Shown: in pieces, positions 44,063 to 54,083 of the stretch
How the letters are laid out: each line of letters opens with the position of its first letter
How positions within the stretch are numbered: the first letter of the stretch is position 1
Source of the DNA: JAJPKK01 sp963844635
GTDB taxonomy: Bacteria; Pseudomonadota; Alphaproteobacteria; Rhizobiales; Xanthobacteraceae
Assembly (NCBI GenBank): GCA_963844635.1
Contig: CAWJPD010000003.1
Coordinates: 744,001 to 808,000, forward strand
Reading direction: 5' to 3'
Length of the DNA: 64,000 nt
The notes under the pieces: generated by a model
Databases searched by the model: none
The model's input: only the letters and a program-made list of their open reading frames with translations
What the model was told of the DNA's origin: nothing
Made by a program: the position numbers and the translations under genes

Positions 44063-44163
44063 AGAGCGGGATGCGTTCAGGTTGAATCGCCTCCCGCTCG
44101 ATTATCATTGATTTTGCGCATGATTTCGTCCGAAAAGTCTGCAACTTTGCGGGATCATGCGCT
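44063..44163 (+). repeat. R1 two-hairpin repeat, short form
   Basis: Module A agagcgggatgcgttcaggt to cctcccgctc, linker gattatcattgatttt, module B gcgcatgatttcgtccgaaa to gggatcatgcgc. Bounded by TA on both sides (aactagagc and gcgctaagc). Confidence 0.85.
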
Positions 44164-44177
44164 AAGCGGACGAAACC

Positions 44178-44417
44178 TCAGCGCTTGATGCCGGGAAGAT
44201 TGGTCGGGTCGCGCATGATCTGGCCGCGGATGAAAGGATCGGGGTCGTTGCCCTGATAATAGCCGTATCGCCAGATGCCGCGATGACCGCCCGGTGTCCC
44301 TCCTGCCCAATAAGGACCATCGCCCGGAGCGCCGGAGCCGACATAGGGTTCCCGGGCCGACGCGGATGTCACAAGCACAGTGCTTGCGGCAAGCGCCGCC
44401 AAGATAAGTGAACGCAA
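44178..44417 (-). CDS. Small exported protein
   Basis: 79 residues: signal MRSLILAALAASTVLVTSAS, cleavage near ASA-REP, mature part YVGSGAPGDGPYWAGGTPGG, IWRYGYYQGNDPDPFIRGQI, ending PTNLPGIKR. No Cys. Hypothetical; short Gly/Tyr-rich exported proteins of this sort are common in Bradyrhizobium. AGGAGG precedes the ATG. Its stop is 14 bases from an R1 repeat. Confidence 0.6.
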   Translation of the reverse strand: MRSLILAALAASTVLVTSASAREPYVGSGAPGDGPYWAGGTPGGHRGIWRYGYYQGNDPDPFIRGQIMRDPTNLPGIKR

Positions 44418-44881
44418 GTGAGCCTCCTATTTTCTTCTCCCGCGCCCACCCGATGTAGAAACGTGACACCTCTTATTTAAGTGCCGTCAAAATTAAAAAT
44501 CGTTTACTTCTTATTTTATCCGACATTTCCCAAGTGGAATTCATAAATTCAAAGTATATGAACTGGGGGGGGATGATGAGCCGAAAAATCCTGGTCTCAA
44601 AAAAGGTAATGAGCGGAGCGCATTGCACCTCGAGGTGCAGCCCCGCAAAATGGGCAATGGTCTTCGCACGGCGCGTAACGACAATCGCGCTCGGCGTGTA
44701 AAGACGGCGCAATGCGCTCCGCTTATTGCGCCCTACCATCAGTACCGAATTGCCCGCGCTGGTGCGCGGCGGATCCCGCAGGCAAAAGCGGCGCCCCTCG
44801 CTTGCCGCCGCCCGGACTCTCCCGGGACCGAGTTCGCCGCGCCCGATTGTCTCAGGTCCCAGCATTCGTTATCGAAGCGCA
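44418..44881. other. Intergenic region before parC
   Basis: AT-rich at 44460-44580 (probable promoter of the small exported gene), then a 114-base inverted-repeat element (44611-44724). No coding sequence is supported. Confidence 0.4.
44611..44724. repeat. Inverted-repeat element
   Basis: Arms gagcggagcgcattgc (44611-44626) and gcaatgcgctccgctt (44709-44724) pair at 15 of 16 positions around an 82-base core. The arm sequence is a widespread Rhizobiales intergenic repeat. Confidence 0.65.
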
Positions 44882-47124
44882 ATGAGCGAAACGCTGATTC
44901 CCGAGCCGTCCGGCATTCAGGACATCCCGCTGCGTGACGCGCTGGAAGAGCGCTATCTTGCCTATGCGCTGTCCACGATCATGCATCGTGCGCTGCCCGA
45001 CGCGCGCGACGGCCTCAAGCCGGTGCATCGCCGCCTGCTGCACGCCATGCGGCAATTGCGCCTCGATCCCGGCGCCGCCTTCAAGAAATGTGCCCGCGTC
45101 GTCGGCGATGTCATTGGCAAGTTCCATCCGCATGGGGACCAGGCGGTCTATGACGCGCTGGTCCGTCTCGCCCAGGATTTCGCGCAACGCTATCCGCTGA
45201 TCGACGGGCAGGGCAATTTCGGCAATATCGACGGCGATAACCCCGCGGCGATGCGCTATACGGAAGCGCGGCTCACCGAGGTCGCCCGCCTGCTGCTTGA
45301 CGGCATCGACGAGGATGCCGTCGACTTCCGTCCGACCTACGACGGCTCGGAAGACGAGCCGGTTGTCCTGCCAGGCGCGTTTCCGAACCTGCTTGCAAAC
45401 GGCTCCCAAGGCATCGCGGTCGGCATGGCGACCTCGATTCCGCCGCACAATGCCGCCGAATTGTGCGACGCGGCTCTGCATCTGATCGAGCATCCCAATA
45501 CCAAGAGCCGCAGTCTCGTGCGCTTCGTGCCGGGACCGGACTTTCCGACTGGCGGCATCATCGTCGAAGACCCAGCCGCCATCGCCGAAGCCTATGAGAC
45601 CGGCCGTGGCTCGTTCCGTGTGCGCGCACGGTGGGTCAAGGAGGATAGCGGCCGCGGCACCTGGCAGGTGGTGGTCACCGAAATTCCCTGGCTGGTGCAG
45701 AAATCGCGTCTGGTCGAAAAAATCGCCGAGCTCATCAACGAGCAAAAGCTGCCGCTGGTCGGCGACATGCGCGATAAGTCGGCGGAGGACATTCGGCTTG
45801 TCATCGAGCCGCGTGCCCGCACTGTGGATGCCGAGTTGATGATGGCATCGCTTTTCAAGCTCACCGAGCTCGAAAGCCGCATTCCCCTCAACATGAACGT
45901 GCTCGCCGGAGGCCGGATCCCGAAGGTGCTCGGTCTCGCGGAAGCATTGCGGGAATGGCTCGACCATCGCCGCGACGTGCTGCTGCGCCGCTCCCGCTTC
46001 CGCCTGCGCCAGATCGACAGCCGCGTCGAAGTGCTCGGCGGCTATCTCGTGGCCTACCTCAATCTCGACGAGGTGATCCGCATCATCCGCAGCGAAGACG
46101 AGCCAAAGCCGGTGCTGATGGCGCGCTTTCGCCTATCCGACGTGCAGGCCGACGCCATTCTCAACATGCGGTTGCGCAATCTGCGCCGTCTCGAAGAGCA
46201 GGAAATCCGGACCGAGGACAGGAATTTGCGCACCGAGAGGCGCAAACTTCAGGAGCTGGTGCGTTCGGAAAGTGACCAATGGAAGAAGATTGCCGACGAG
46301 ATCAAGGCAGTGCGCACGGGTTTCGGGCCGAAAACGCCGCTCGGGAAGCGGCGCTCCGGTTTTTCGCAGGCACCCGAACACGACGAGGCGGCGATCGACC
46401 GAGGCGATGGCGGTCCGCGAGCCGATCACCGTGGTGGTATCGAAAAAAGGCTGGATTCGCGCGCTCAAGGGCACTGTGACGGATCTCTCCGGGGTTGCTT
46501 TCAAGGCGGATGACGCGCTCGGCTATTCGTTCCCAGCCGAAACGACCTCGAAGTGCATGATTTTTGCCAGCAACGGGCGCTTCTACACGATCGAGGCCGC
46601 GAAGCTGCCGGGCGGGCGCGGTCATGGCGAGCCGGTGCGGCTGTTCATCGATCTCGAGCAGGAAGCCGATCTCGTTGCCGTCTTCCCAACGGTCGGCGGC
46701 CGCAAATTCCTGGTCGCGAGCAGGGAGGGCAGGGGCTTCGTGGTCGCGGAAGACGAGTGCGTTGCCAATACTCGGAAAGGTAAACAAGTCCTTAATGTCG
46801 ACCTGCCGGATGAGGGACGCGCGGTGACCGTCATCGATGGGAATACGGTCGCCGCGATCGGCGACAATCGCAAGATGATCGTATTCGGTCTCGACCAGGT
46901 GCCTGAGATGCCGCGCGGACGAGGGGTGCGGCTGCAGCGGTACCGCGACGGCGGGCTGTCCGACATCAAGACCTTTGCCTCGGCGTCAGGCCTCACCTGG
47001 ACCGATCTCGGCAGGGCGGACTTTTACGCTGTCAATGCGGGATCTCGCCGACTGGCGGGGCAATCGGGGCGATGCCGGCCGCATCGCGCCAAAAGGATTC
47101 CCGCGTTCCAATAAGTTTTCATAG
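44882..47124 (+). CDS. parC: DNA topoisomerase IV subunit A (two apparent frameshifts)
   Basis: Type IIA topoisomerase subunit that decatenates daughter chromosomes. MSETLIPEPSGIQDIPLRDA is the alphaproteobacterial N-terminus; DGLKPVHRRLLHAM and the catalytic Tyr in AAMRYTEARL follow; VRTGFGPKTPLGKRR closes the breakage-reunion part. The C-terminal beta-propeller starts in another frame (PITVVVSKKGWIRALKG). The last 28 residues (RDLADWRGNRGDAGRIAPKG, FPRSNKFS) need a further shift at about 47035. Breaks at about 46390 and 47035; total about 747 residues, normal. The partner gene parE is not in the window. Confidence 0.93.
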
Positions 47125-47632
47125 ACCGGAAGGCGATTAAACCTGAATGCATCCCGCTCAAGCTGGCGGAACCGATTCAGGGCGCCAGCATAGCCAAGGC
47201 CGCCGCTCAGGCTCGGGCGTTACGCCATGCATTACGAAAAGACGGCACGCGGCCAAGTGGGTAGCGTCGGTATATCGCGTAATGCATGAGAAAGCGTCGA
47301 ATGAAGGCACGCATATTCCATCCTCGGCCAGCACAGCAACGGCCGCGAAGCCACTTGGGTTCCTTGGCCGTTGATGCACAGAGGATGCCGCAGATTGATT
47401 ATGACTTTACGAAACCGGGTGATTGCAGTCTCAATAATCGTTTAACCCGCTATGTACCGCCTCGCTGAGGGTACCCGCGAAAGTAACTGAATCGGGGGCA
47501 GGGCCGCACACCGCATCGAACTGCTGATTTCTGCCGAGAGTCGCAGCGGTTATTTTCGCGGGAGCCCTCCGGTGGTCATTCCGGGCGCGCCAAGACGTGT
47601 GAACCCGGCATCCAAACCCCCCCTCGCGGGGG
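47125..47632. other. Intergenic region, parC / bpt (convergent)
   Basis: Contains a half R1 repeat at 47139-47160 and a short inverted pair (gcattacg at about 47230 and cgtaatgc near 47276). The rest shows no coding or structural signal. Confidence 0.4.
47139..47160 (-). repeat. R1 repeat remnant (module A half)
   Basis: aaacctgaatgcatcccgct, matching the inverse of module A; module B is missing. Confidence 0.45.
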
Positions 47633-48415
47633 TTACCGATCGACCCGCTGCCAGCCCTCCGGGGCAAGTCGTTCCTGCGGCAGGAACCGGCTCTTGTATT
47701 CCATTTTGCGGGAGCCGCGGACCCAGTAGCCGAGATAGACATACGCGAGGCCCATGCGCCGCGCGCGGGAGATGTGGTCGAGAATCATGAACGTGCCGAG
47801 CGAGCGGCGATCCGGCTCCGGCTCGTAGAACGAGTAGACCATCGACAGGCCGTCCTTGAGCACATCGGTCAAGGCGACGGCGAGGAGTTCCCCGTCGCTG
47901 CCGGTGCCGTTCCCTGGGGCGCCGCCGCGACGATATTCCACCAGCCGGGTCTGGACATGGCTGTCCTCCACCATCATTGCATAGTCGAGTACGGTCATAT
48001 CGGCCATTCCGCCCTCGCCGTGGCGGGCGTCCAGATAAGCCCGGAACACCGAATATTGCTCGGCCGTCGGGACCGCCGCGCGCATATCGCTGGCGATGTC
48101 CGCATTGTGCTCGAGAACACGGCGCATGTTCCGCGTCGGACGGAACTCGCCGGCAATGACCCGCACCGAAACGCAAGCCCTGCAATGTTCGCAAGCAGGG
48201 CGGTAGGCGATCGATTGGCTGCGCCGAAACCCGCCTTGCGTGAGCAGGTTGTTCAGGTCAGCGGCGCGTTCGCCAACCAGATGGGTAAAGACCTTCCGTT
48301 CCTCCTCGCCCGGCAAATATGGGCACGGGGAGGGGGCGGTCAGATAGAACTGGGGGGTATCACGTGAATGCTGGGTCAGAGGCCGGCGTCCGGCGGCGTA
48401 CTCGCTACTGCCCAT
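47633..48415 (-). CDS. bpt: Aspartate/glutamate leucyltransferase Bpt
   Basis: Aminoacyl-tRNA-protein transferase of the N-degron pathway, adding Leu to N-terminal Asp/Glu for ClpS/ClpAP delivery. 260 residues: TQHSRDTPQFYLTAPSPCPY, the ATE N-terminal Cys cluster CEHCRACVSVRV, then ATE_C blocks YSVFRAYLDARHGEGGM, FYEPEPDRRSLGTFMILDHI, and YVYLGYWVRGSRKMEYKSRF. The ATG at 48415 adds 12 residues before the usual TQHSRDT start. Intact. Confidence 0.93.
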   Translation of the reverse strand: MGSSEYAAGRRPLTQHSRDTPQFYLTAPSPCPYLPGEEERKVFTHLVGERAADLNNLLTQGGFRRSQSIAYRPACEHCRACVSVRVIAGEFRPTRNMRRVLEHNADIASDMRAAVPTAEQYSVFRAYLDARHGEGGMADMTVLDYAMMVEDSHVQTRLVEYRRGGAPGNGTGSDGELLAVALTDVLKDGLSMVYSFYEPEPDRRSLGTFMILDHISRARRMGLAYVYLGYWVRGSRKMEYKSRFLPQERLAPEGWQRVDR

Positions 48416-48455
48416 AGATTGCGCGGTTCATCGCCCTTCGTCAAAGCCGATTACG

Positions 48456-49005
48456 TTAACGCGCACCTGAAATGCGACCAGCGGCCCGTAATGCTGCGGC
48501 GCGGCGCTCATTGTTTATCACCACGGTGCCGAGAAGGAGATCGTGCAACAGCCGCCCACGCTCGTTGAAAAACGCCACCAGCAGAATCAAAGGCGTCAAC
48601 GCGGAGACGGAAATCCAGAATACCACTGCCCGTACGGCGCCCAGAAGGGCATAGCAGGGCGCCCCGTACCAGGTGCGCACCTCGATTTCGACCGCCCGCA
48701 TGCCAAGGGTGGCTGAGGCAGGAGCTCCCAGCGTGATGCCGTAATAGGCCACTGCCCAGATGAGCGCTCCCGGACCGAGCAGCCAGAACAAGGCCCAGCC
48801 GAGGCCTAGCGTGACAAGCCCGAACAGGAAGATGAAGATCGCGGCAACGATCACGGGAACGATGATGATCGCTGCGTCGATGAAGAAGGGCAATCACCCG
48901 CCGCGCCAGGACATTTTCGAAAAGTTCCGGTTCTGTCCAAGGATCATAGGCGTGCGGCTTCACATCGAGGTTGAAGCTGGTGCCGTGTGGCCCGCCGAAG
49001 CTCAT
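48456..49005 (-). CDS. RDD-family membrane protein (one apparent frameshift)
   Basis: N-terminal cytoplasmic part MSFGGPHGTSFNLDVKPHAY, DPWTEPELFENVLARRV, then in the next frame FFIDAAIIIVPVIVAAIFIF, WALFWLLGPGALIWAVAYYG, TLGMRAVEIEV and RLLHDLLLGTVVINNERR. This is the RDD pattern (Arg at helix 1 entry, D in helix 1 and the HDLLLGTVV near the end). Frame change at about 48890; about 182 residues. Function of RDD proteins is generally unknown; bpt lies 40 bases downstream on the same strand. Confidence 0.82.
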
Positions 49006-49201
49006 CGGTCCTCTCCCTGTCGCCGAGATGGCGCCATCCGCCTTCGCGCGCAAGAGGGGCTGTCCCGCCAATCAAGTGTGCTGCCGCGTGAGGTGAATAC
49101 CGCTTCGAAACCGGCTTGCGTGTAGGATCAGGTCGAATTGAGGGACTGCTGGTGTACATCCGGAGGCGTGCCTCCCGGTATCGCGGTGTTGGAGACGACA
49201 C

Positions 49202-50422
49202 ATGGTCAACTTGACTGATATCGAGCGGGCCCGGCGTACGATTGTCGGCGCGGTGCTGCGGACCCCGATGCTTCCAGCGCCGAAGCTCTCCGCGCTGACC
49301 GGCGCCGAAGTCTTCGTGAAATACGAAAACATGCAGGTGACCAATTCCTTCAAGGACCGCGGCGCCTTCGTCAAACTGGCGAGCCTTTCGGCGGACGAAC
49401 GCCGCCGCGGCGTGATTGCGATGTCGGCCGGAAACCACGCCCAGGCGGTCGCCTACCACGCACGCCGGATGAAAATCCCGTCGACGATCGTGATGCCGGT
49501 GACGACCCCGTTCGTGAAGGTGAAGGCAACAGAAGCATTTGGCGCCAAGGTTGTGATCGAGGGGGAAACCGTTGCTGAGTGCCAGGAGCGCGTCGACGCG
49601 ATCATCGCCGAACACAACCTGGTCCTGGTCCATCCCTATGACGATCCCGCCATCATCGCCGGGCAGGGCACCATTGCGCTCGAGATGCTCGACGAAGTCG
49701 ACGACCTCGATGTGTTGGTGATTCCGATCGGAGGCGGCGGGTTGATCGCAGGCAACGCCATTTCGGCACGTGGCGTTGGCACGGCAATCGAGATCATCGG
49801 GGCGGAGGCGGCGCTCTACCCGTCGATGCGCAACGCGGTGACGGGTGCCCATGACCCCGTCGGCGGTCCGACGCTCGCCGAAGGCATTGCCGTCAAGAAT
49901 GTCGGCAAATTGACGCTGCCGGTGATACGCGAATTGGTGAGCGACATCATCCTTGTCGATGAGGCCCATATCGAGCGGGCCGTGAATGCCTACCTCACCC
50001 TGCAAAAGACCATGGCCGAGGGGGCGGGCGCAGCCGGCCTTGCCGCCATGCTTGCCCAGCCGGAGCGCTTCCGCGGTCGGAAGGTCGGCCTGATCTTGTG
50101 CGGTGGCAATATCGATCCCCGCATGCTCGCCTCGCTGATGGTCCGCGAACTGGAGCGCGAACAGCGCATCGTGTCGTTCCGCCTCACCATCGTGGACCGT
50201 CCCGGCGTGCTGGGACCGATCGCGTCGCTCCTGGGTGAGCTTGGGGCCAACATCCTCGAGGTCGATCACCGCCGGCTGTTTCTCGATGTTCCCGCCAAGG
50301 GTGCGCGCCTCGACATCACGATGGAAGCCCGCGACCGCGACCACGCGGAGGAAATCCTGCGGGTGCTTGCCGAGCACGGCTATCAGCTGGTCCGCATTCC
50401 GGCCGACGCCGCGTTCGAGTGA
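49202..50422 (+). CDS. ilvA: Threonine ammonia-lyase (threonine dehydratase) with ACT domain
   Basis: PLP enzyme making 2-oxobutanoate from threonine for isoleucine synthesis or threonine breakdown. 406 residues: PLP lysine in NSFKDRGAFVKL, SAGNHAQAVAYHAR, the glycine loop IPIGGGGLIAGNAI, GAGAAGLAAML, then a single C-terminal ACT domain (VSFRLTIVDRPGVLGPIASL). The one-ACT layout matches the biodegradative-type TdcB-like group as much as IlvA, so the symbol is provisional. Intact, own promoter. Confidence 0.9.
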   Translation: MVNLTDIERARRTIVGAVLRTPMLPAPKLSALTGAEVFVKYENMQVTNSFKDRGAFVKLASLSADERRRGVIAMSAGNHAQAVAYHARRMKIPSTIVMPVTTPFVKVKATEAFGAKVVIEGETVAECQERVDAIIAEHNLVLVHPYDDPAIIAGQGTIALEMLDEVDDLDVLVIPIGGGGLIAGNAISARGVGTAIEIIGAEAALYPSMRNAVTGAHDPVGGPTLAEGIAVKNVGKLTLPVIRELVSDIILVDEAHIERAVNAYLTLQKTMAEGAGAAGLAAMLAQPERFRGRKVGLILCGGNIDPRMLASLMVRELEREQRIVSFRLTIVDRPGVLGPIASLLGELGANILEVDHRRLFLDVPAKGARLDITMEARDRDHAEEILRVLAEHGYQLVRIPADAAFE

Positions 50423-50459
50423 GGTTCAGGACTTGCGACGGTATTTAGCGCGGAGATTT
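50423..50459. other. Short gap between threonine dehydratase and an R1 repeat
   Basis: No gene; the interval leads directly into module B of an R1 repeat. Confidence 0.3.
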
Positions 50460-50508
50460 GCGCATGATCTTGTCCGAAAAGGTCTGCAACTTTACGGGAT
50501 CATGCGCT
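50460..50508 (+). repeat. R1 repeat, module B only
   Basis: gcgcatgatcttgtccgaaa, aggtctgcaactttacggga, tcatgcgct: a 10-base outer stem with the inner CCG-AAAAG / CTTT-CGG stem. Module A is absent. Its TGA, read on the minus strand, ends the small CxxC protein. Confidence 0.8.
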
Positions 50509-50809
50509 GGCGCGTCGCGGATCGCTCATTTGCCGTCTGCCCGAGCGGTTTCTTTGAACGTCGATGACTGCAAACAGCTTCACGGACCATGCGCGTGATG
50601 CATGCCTAGTGCGCGACTTTTGTTGTTTTGGCGACGCCGCGATGGCGAAGGAAATGTCCTCGTTACAATTTTTGCAGCGTTTCCTTTCCGCTAATGTGCG
50701 ATGCACAAAGATGTTTTCGGCGATCTGTTCCCACTCCTCGTCCGAATCACCCGGAATTCGTGTAAATCTGATGTAAACGATAGATTTTTTGTCTTCGTCC
50801 TGTCATCAT
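50500..50809 (-). CDS. Small CxxC protein (apparent frameshift near the start)
   Basis: Coding-like: after ATG ATG at 50809-50804 and a one-base shift, DEDKKSIVYIRFTRIPGDSD, EEWEQIAENIFVHRTLAERK, RCKNCNEDISFAIAASPKQQ, then a basic tail ending RRASA. About 102 residues. CKNC may bind metal. The terminal TGA lies inside the R1 repeat at 50460-50508, so the original C-terminus may have been longer or different. Not recognised. Without the shift only a shorter start at GTG 50706 is available. Confidence 0.45.
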
Positions 50810-50881
50810 TGAGAGACTTGTGCGTCGCACAATAAGTGCTAGATGCGGGGCATCGTTAACCTGCTCGAAAGAGGCGCGGCA

Positions 50882-51100
50882 ATGAATACCGGTCTGAAAA
50901 TTCTGACGGCTGCCATCGGTGCGGCGGCGCTCGCGGCCACTCCAGCTATGGCAAAAACGAATACTCATCGTGGCCCGGATGTGGTCTATCCGACGTTCCC
51001 GAAGGCGGGACCGACAACCCCCTATGTTGGTCATGACATACAGCTCGAAGGCCGCCTACCGGTACCTGAGACGTTTATTCCCTACCATGATGTGCGGTAG
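50882..51100 (+). CDS. Small exported protein
   Basis: 72 residues: signal MNTGLKILTAAIGAAALAAT then PAMAKT, mature NTHRGPDVVYPTFPKAGPTT, PYVGHDIQLEGRLPVPETFI. Unknown role. GAAAGAGGCG precedes the ATG at 50882. The stop TAG is the left boundary of the R1 repeat at 51099, and a good intrinsic terminator follows at 51237. Confidence 0.6.
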   Translation: MNTGLKILTAAIGAAALAATPAMAKTNTHRGPDVVYPTFPKAGPTTPYVGHDIQLEGRLPVPETFIPYHDVR

Positions 51101-51192
51101 CGCATGATCCCGAAAAGTTGGAGACTTTTCGGACAAAGATCATGCGCAAAATGAAAGAGAACCAAGCGGGAAGGAATTGAACGCATCCCGCT
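51099..51192 (-). repeat. R1 two-hairpin repeat, short form, inverted
   Basis: Module B agcgcatgatcccgaaaagt to gatcatgcgc first, then agcgggaaggaattgaacgc and atcccgct (module A reversed). TA at the left end is part of the TAG stop of the upstream gene. Confidence 0.8.
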
Positions 51193-51236
51193 GGCGCGGA
51201 GCAGGACGCCAGCCTGACAGCGCACTGAAGCAAATC

Positions 51237-51266
51237 AAGGGAGGGGCGCTCGCTCCTCCCTTTTTC
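51237..51266 (+). terminator. Intrinsic terminator
   Basis: AAGGGAGG (51237-51244), 10-base loop, CCTCCCTT (51255-51262) running into a T tract. Suited to end the transcript of the small exported gene 50882-51100. The remaining gap to 51503 shows nothing else. Confidence 0.6.
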
Positions 51267-51503
51267 GATCGACGCAGCCGCGAACTTTTTACCCCCGCGC
51301 CGTCGCCGACGCTTACGGCTTGTCGCGCGAATTGTTGCATCAAGGTCATCGTCCGCAAAACGGGTGGTTCAGTAACCCCGGTGTAGCGTGGACAGGTTTA
51401 CAACGTGGTGGTTACTGGATGCTCCGCTGTCGCGGAGCATGACGGGAATCATTCACCTATTCACGGACGGCTCCTTACGTCAGAGACGGTGCCTTGCGTC
51501 AGA

Positions 51504-52402
51504 TCACCGATCGTATTTCTTGAAATAGCGCAGGTCGGGCGGCGGCTGATCTTTTACCGCCGGCATCAACAGTCCGTCGCCGCTGAGGTAGTAGACTTCG
51601 TTGCCGATCCCGACATGGGCATTGCCTTCGCCGCAAACCGAGTGGCCGAACCAGATCGGCTTATCGGACTTCACCCGTTGGAAAATGCGGTCGACCTTCC
51701 ACGGGCGGGTCAAAGCATGGTCCATCGTGGTGATCTCGTCGTGAAGCAGGTTCGGATCGGATTTGTCGAGATAGATACGCTCCTCGATGACCGTTTCGTT
51801 ATCGGAATGGAGCGGGATGCCGGTTGCATCGTAAACGCGAGGTCCCTTGAGGCCGCGGGTCTCGACTGTGAGGGTGTCGAAGCGCCCATCACCATCCGTA
51901 TCGAGCCATTTGCCGATCGAGTAACCGAGAAACCGCGGCTCCTGGGCCATGTTGTCGGGAAAGTTGCGTCCGTCGGTATAGATGTGGCGATGGAAGTCGT
52001 GATCGCGCGTCCATCAGAACATAGGTGATCTCCGGCGTAACAACGAATTCCGTGCGTCCGATAGCCGATCATGACGCGCGGCATGCCTGGTGACAGGCAG
52101 CTGTAGGTCGGGTCGATGCCCTGCCCACCCTTGACCATGTCGGCAAGATTGGCCTGGTAGATTTTCTGATATTCCGGCGTCAACGGCGGCCGCTGACCGA
52201 GATCGGGTGCGGTCGTGGGTGGCAAGCTTTCGTCATATCGCAGCCCGCCGGCGCCACCGGCCAAGAGACCGCCAGTGCCGCCGCGCCTCCATTCGCCTCT
52301 CAGGTCGGGATATTTGGTCTCGTCGAATGCAAAGGCGCTGCCGATCGACATGACCAGCGCTGCCGCGAGCGCGGCCAATTCGATCGAGTTACGGAAACGC
52401 AT
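51504..52402 (-). CDS. Exported protein with a DxDxDG loop, copy 2 (apparent frameshifts)
   Basis: Paralogue of 33400-34272. Signal MRFRNSIELAALAAALVMSI then SAFAF; YPDLRGEW; PPLTPEYQKIYQANLADMVK; YSCLSPGMPRVMIGY. In the next frame the second half is intact: MAQEPRFLGYSIGKWLDTDG, DGRFDTLTVETRGLKGPRVY, DHALTRPWKVDR, and a closing PAVKDQPPPDLRYFKK. Breaks near 52055 and 51960-52010. The calcium-type loop here is DTDGDGRFD. Divergent from the MBL-fold gene, sharing a 175-base control region. Confidence 0.75.
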
Positions 52403-52577
52403 GCTGTCCTCCTGGTGTATTCGCCTGGTGAGCGTGTGCGGCGTTCGCCCTTGTGCACGTTGTCGCGGCGAACGCAAAGAGGTCCGGTTGCCGCTGTTTG
52501 CGCGGCAATGCTAGCCTGTGCTCATCAAGGAGTCAGCCGTCCCGACCGCTGACCCTGAAGCGCATGGGAGGAGAGCA

Positions 52578-53544
52578 ATGATCCTGGCATTCCGGCTGTC
52601 CGTGGTCGCCACCGTTGCGATGCTTGCAAGCGCTGCCGTTGCCCAGCAGCAGATGGATTTCGCCAAGATCGAGATCGTCAGCGAAGAGATCGCACCGCAC
52701 CTTTACATGCTGTCCGGCTCGGCCGGTCTCGACCCGGCCCATGACGACGCCGCCGGAGGCCGGATCGGGGTATTGGCGGGTTCTGACGGCATCCTGATGG
52801 TCGATGCCCAATATGCGCAGATCACCGCCAAGGTTGTCGCCGCGATCAGGCGCATCAGCGCCGGCCCCATCCGCTACCTCGTCAACACGCATATCCACAT
52901 CGACCATACCGGCGGCAATGCGAAACTTCGCCAAGATTGGCGCCGCCATCTTCGCGCGCGAGGAACTGCGCGAGGAGATGCTGCAAATTGCCCAGTCGGC
53001 ACCCGGCCGTTCCGGTCCGCTCGGCGATCCGGCGGCCCTTCCGGTCGTCACCTACGGCCTGGGCGAGCCTGTAAAAATCCGCATGAACGGCGAAGTGGTC
53101 GATCTCATTCCGGTGCGGGCGGCGCATACCGGCGGGGACACGATGATTCGGTTCGAGCATGCGAACGTCATCATGATCGGCGACTTCTATCGCAACTACG
53201 GCTATCCATTCATCGACATTGCACGTGGTGGCTCGCTTAAAGGCATGCTCGATGCGCTCGATTACACGATAAAACTCGCCGGACCGGACACGCGGCTCGT
53301 GCCCGGCCACGGCACGATCATCACGCGCGACGATATCGTACCCTATCGCGACATGATTATTGCGGTTGAGAAGAAGGTTGAACAGCTCGTCGCGCAGCAC
53401 AAGTCGCTGGCCGAGGTGGTGGCGGCAAAGCCCACCGCAACCTTCGATGCCAAGGTCGCCGGCGGATTGCAGCCGGCCGGGGCGGGAACCAGTGCCGACC
53501 GCTTTGTCACCGAACTTTATGAGGAGCTCTCTAAAAGCAGGTGA
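52578..53544 (+). CDS. Exported MBL-fold metallo-hydrolase (one apparent frameshift)
   Basis: Signal MILAFRLSVVATVAMLASAA then VAQQQ. The binuclear zinc motif is NTHIHIDHTGGN (HxHxDH), at the point of the frame change (about 52920). Then AAHTGGDTMIRFEHANVIMI, GDFYRNYGYPFIDIARGGSL and VPGHGTIITRDD, with the third and fourth metal-ligand histidines. About 321 residues. Belongs to the large exported MBL group of unknown substrates. Head-to-head with the DxDxDG protein gene and tail-to-tail with coxG. Confidence 0.85.
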
Positions 53545-53632
53545 ATCGAGCTACCGCGGTGTTGGCTGGATGGGAACGGGGTTCAACCGCCAACAGGGCT
53601 TTCAGGCTGGAGGGGGTATCTCTCAGCGGCGG

Positions 53633-54083
53633 TCAGCCGGCGGTAACGGCGGCCGCGAATTTGGTGAAGAAGTCGGCGGCGAGTTTTTTTGCGGTGCCTT
53701 GCACAAGGCGCTGTCCAAGCTGGGCGAGCTTGCCGCCAATCTGCGACTTCGACATCGTAACTCAGCAAGGTGCCGCCATCCTTGTCGGCAAGCTTCACCG
53801 TTGCGGCACCCTTGGCGAAGCCGGCGACGCCGCCCTCGCCCTCGCCTGAAATCCGGTAGCCGTTGGGTGGATCGAGATCGGTAAGCTGCACGCGGCCTTT
53901 GAACCGCGCCTTGACCGGTCCGACTTTGATGGTGGCGACGGCCTGGAATTCGGTATCGGAATTCTTGTTCAGTTCCTCGCAGCCCGGGATGCACTGCTTG
54001 AGGATAGCGGCATCATTGAGCTTCTCCCATACAAACTGACGCGGTGCCGCAAGCTGCACCTCGCCATTCATCGTCACCGCCAT
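53633..54083 (-). CDS. CoxG-like SRPBCC protein (one apparent frameshift)
   Basis: MAVTMNGEVQLAAPRQFVWE, KLNDAAILKQCIPGCEELNK and GPVKARFKGRVQLTDLDPPN, GYRISGEGEGGVAGFAKGAA are the CoxG (carbon monoxide dehydrogenase subunit G) pattern. The end QIGGKLAQLGQRLVQGTAKK, LAADFFTKFAAAVTAG then TGA is in the next frame (break at about 53745). About 150 residues, normal. CoxG proteins aid membrane attachment of Mo hydroxylases; the only such enzyme here is 10 kb away, so the partner is uncertain. Confidence 0.85.
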
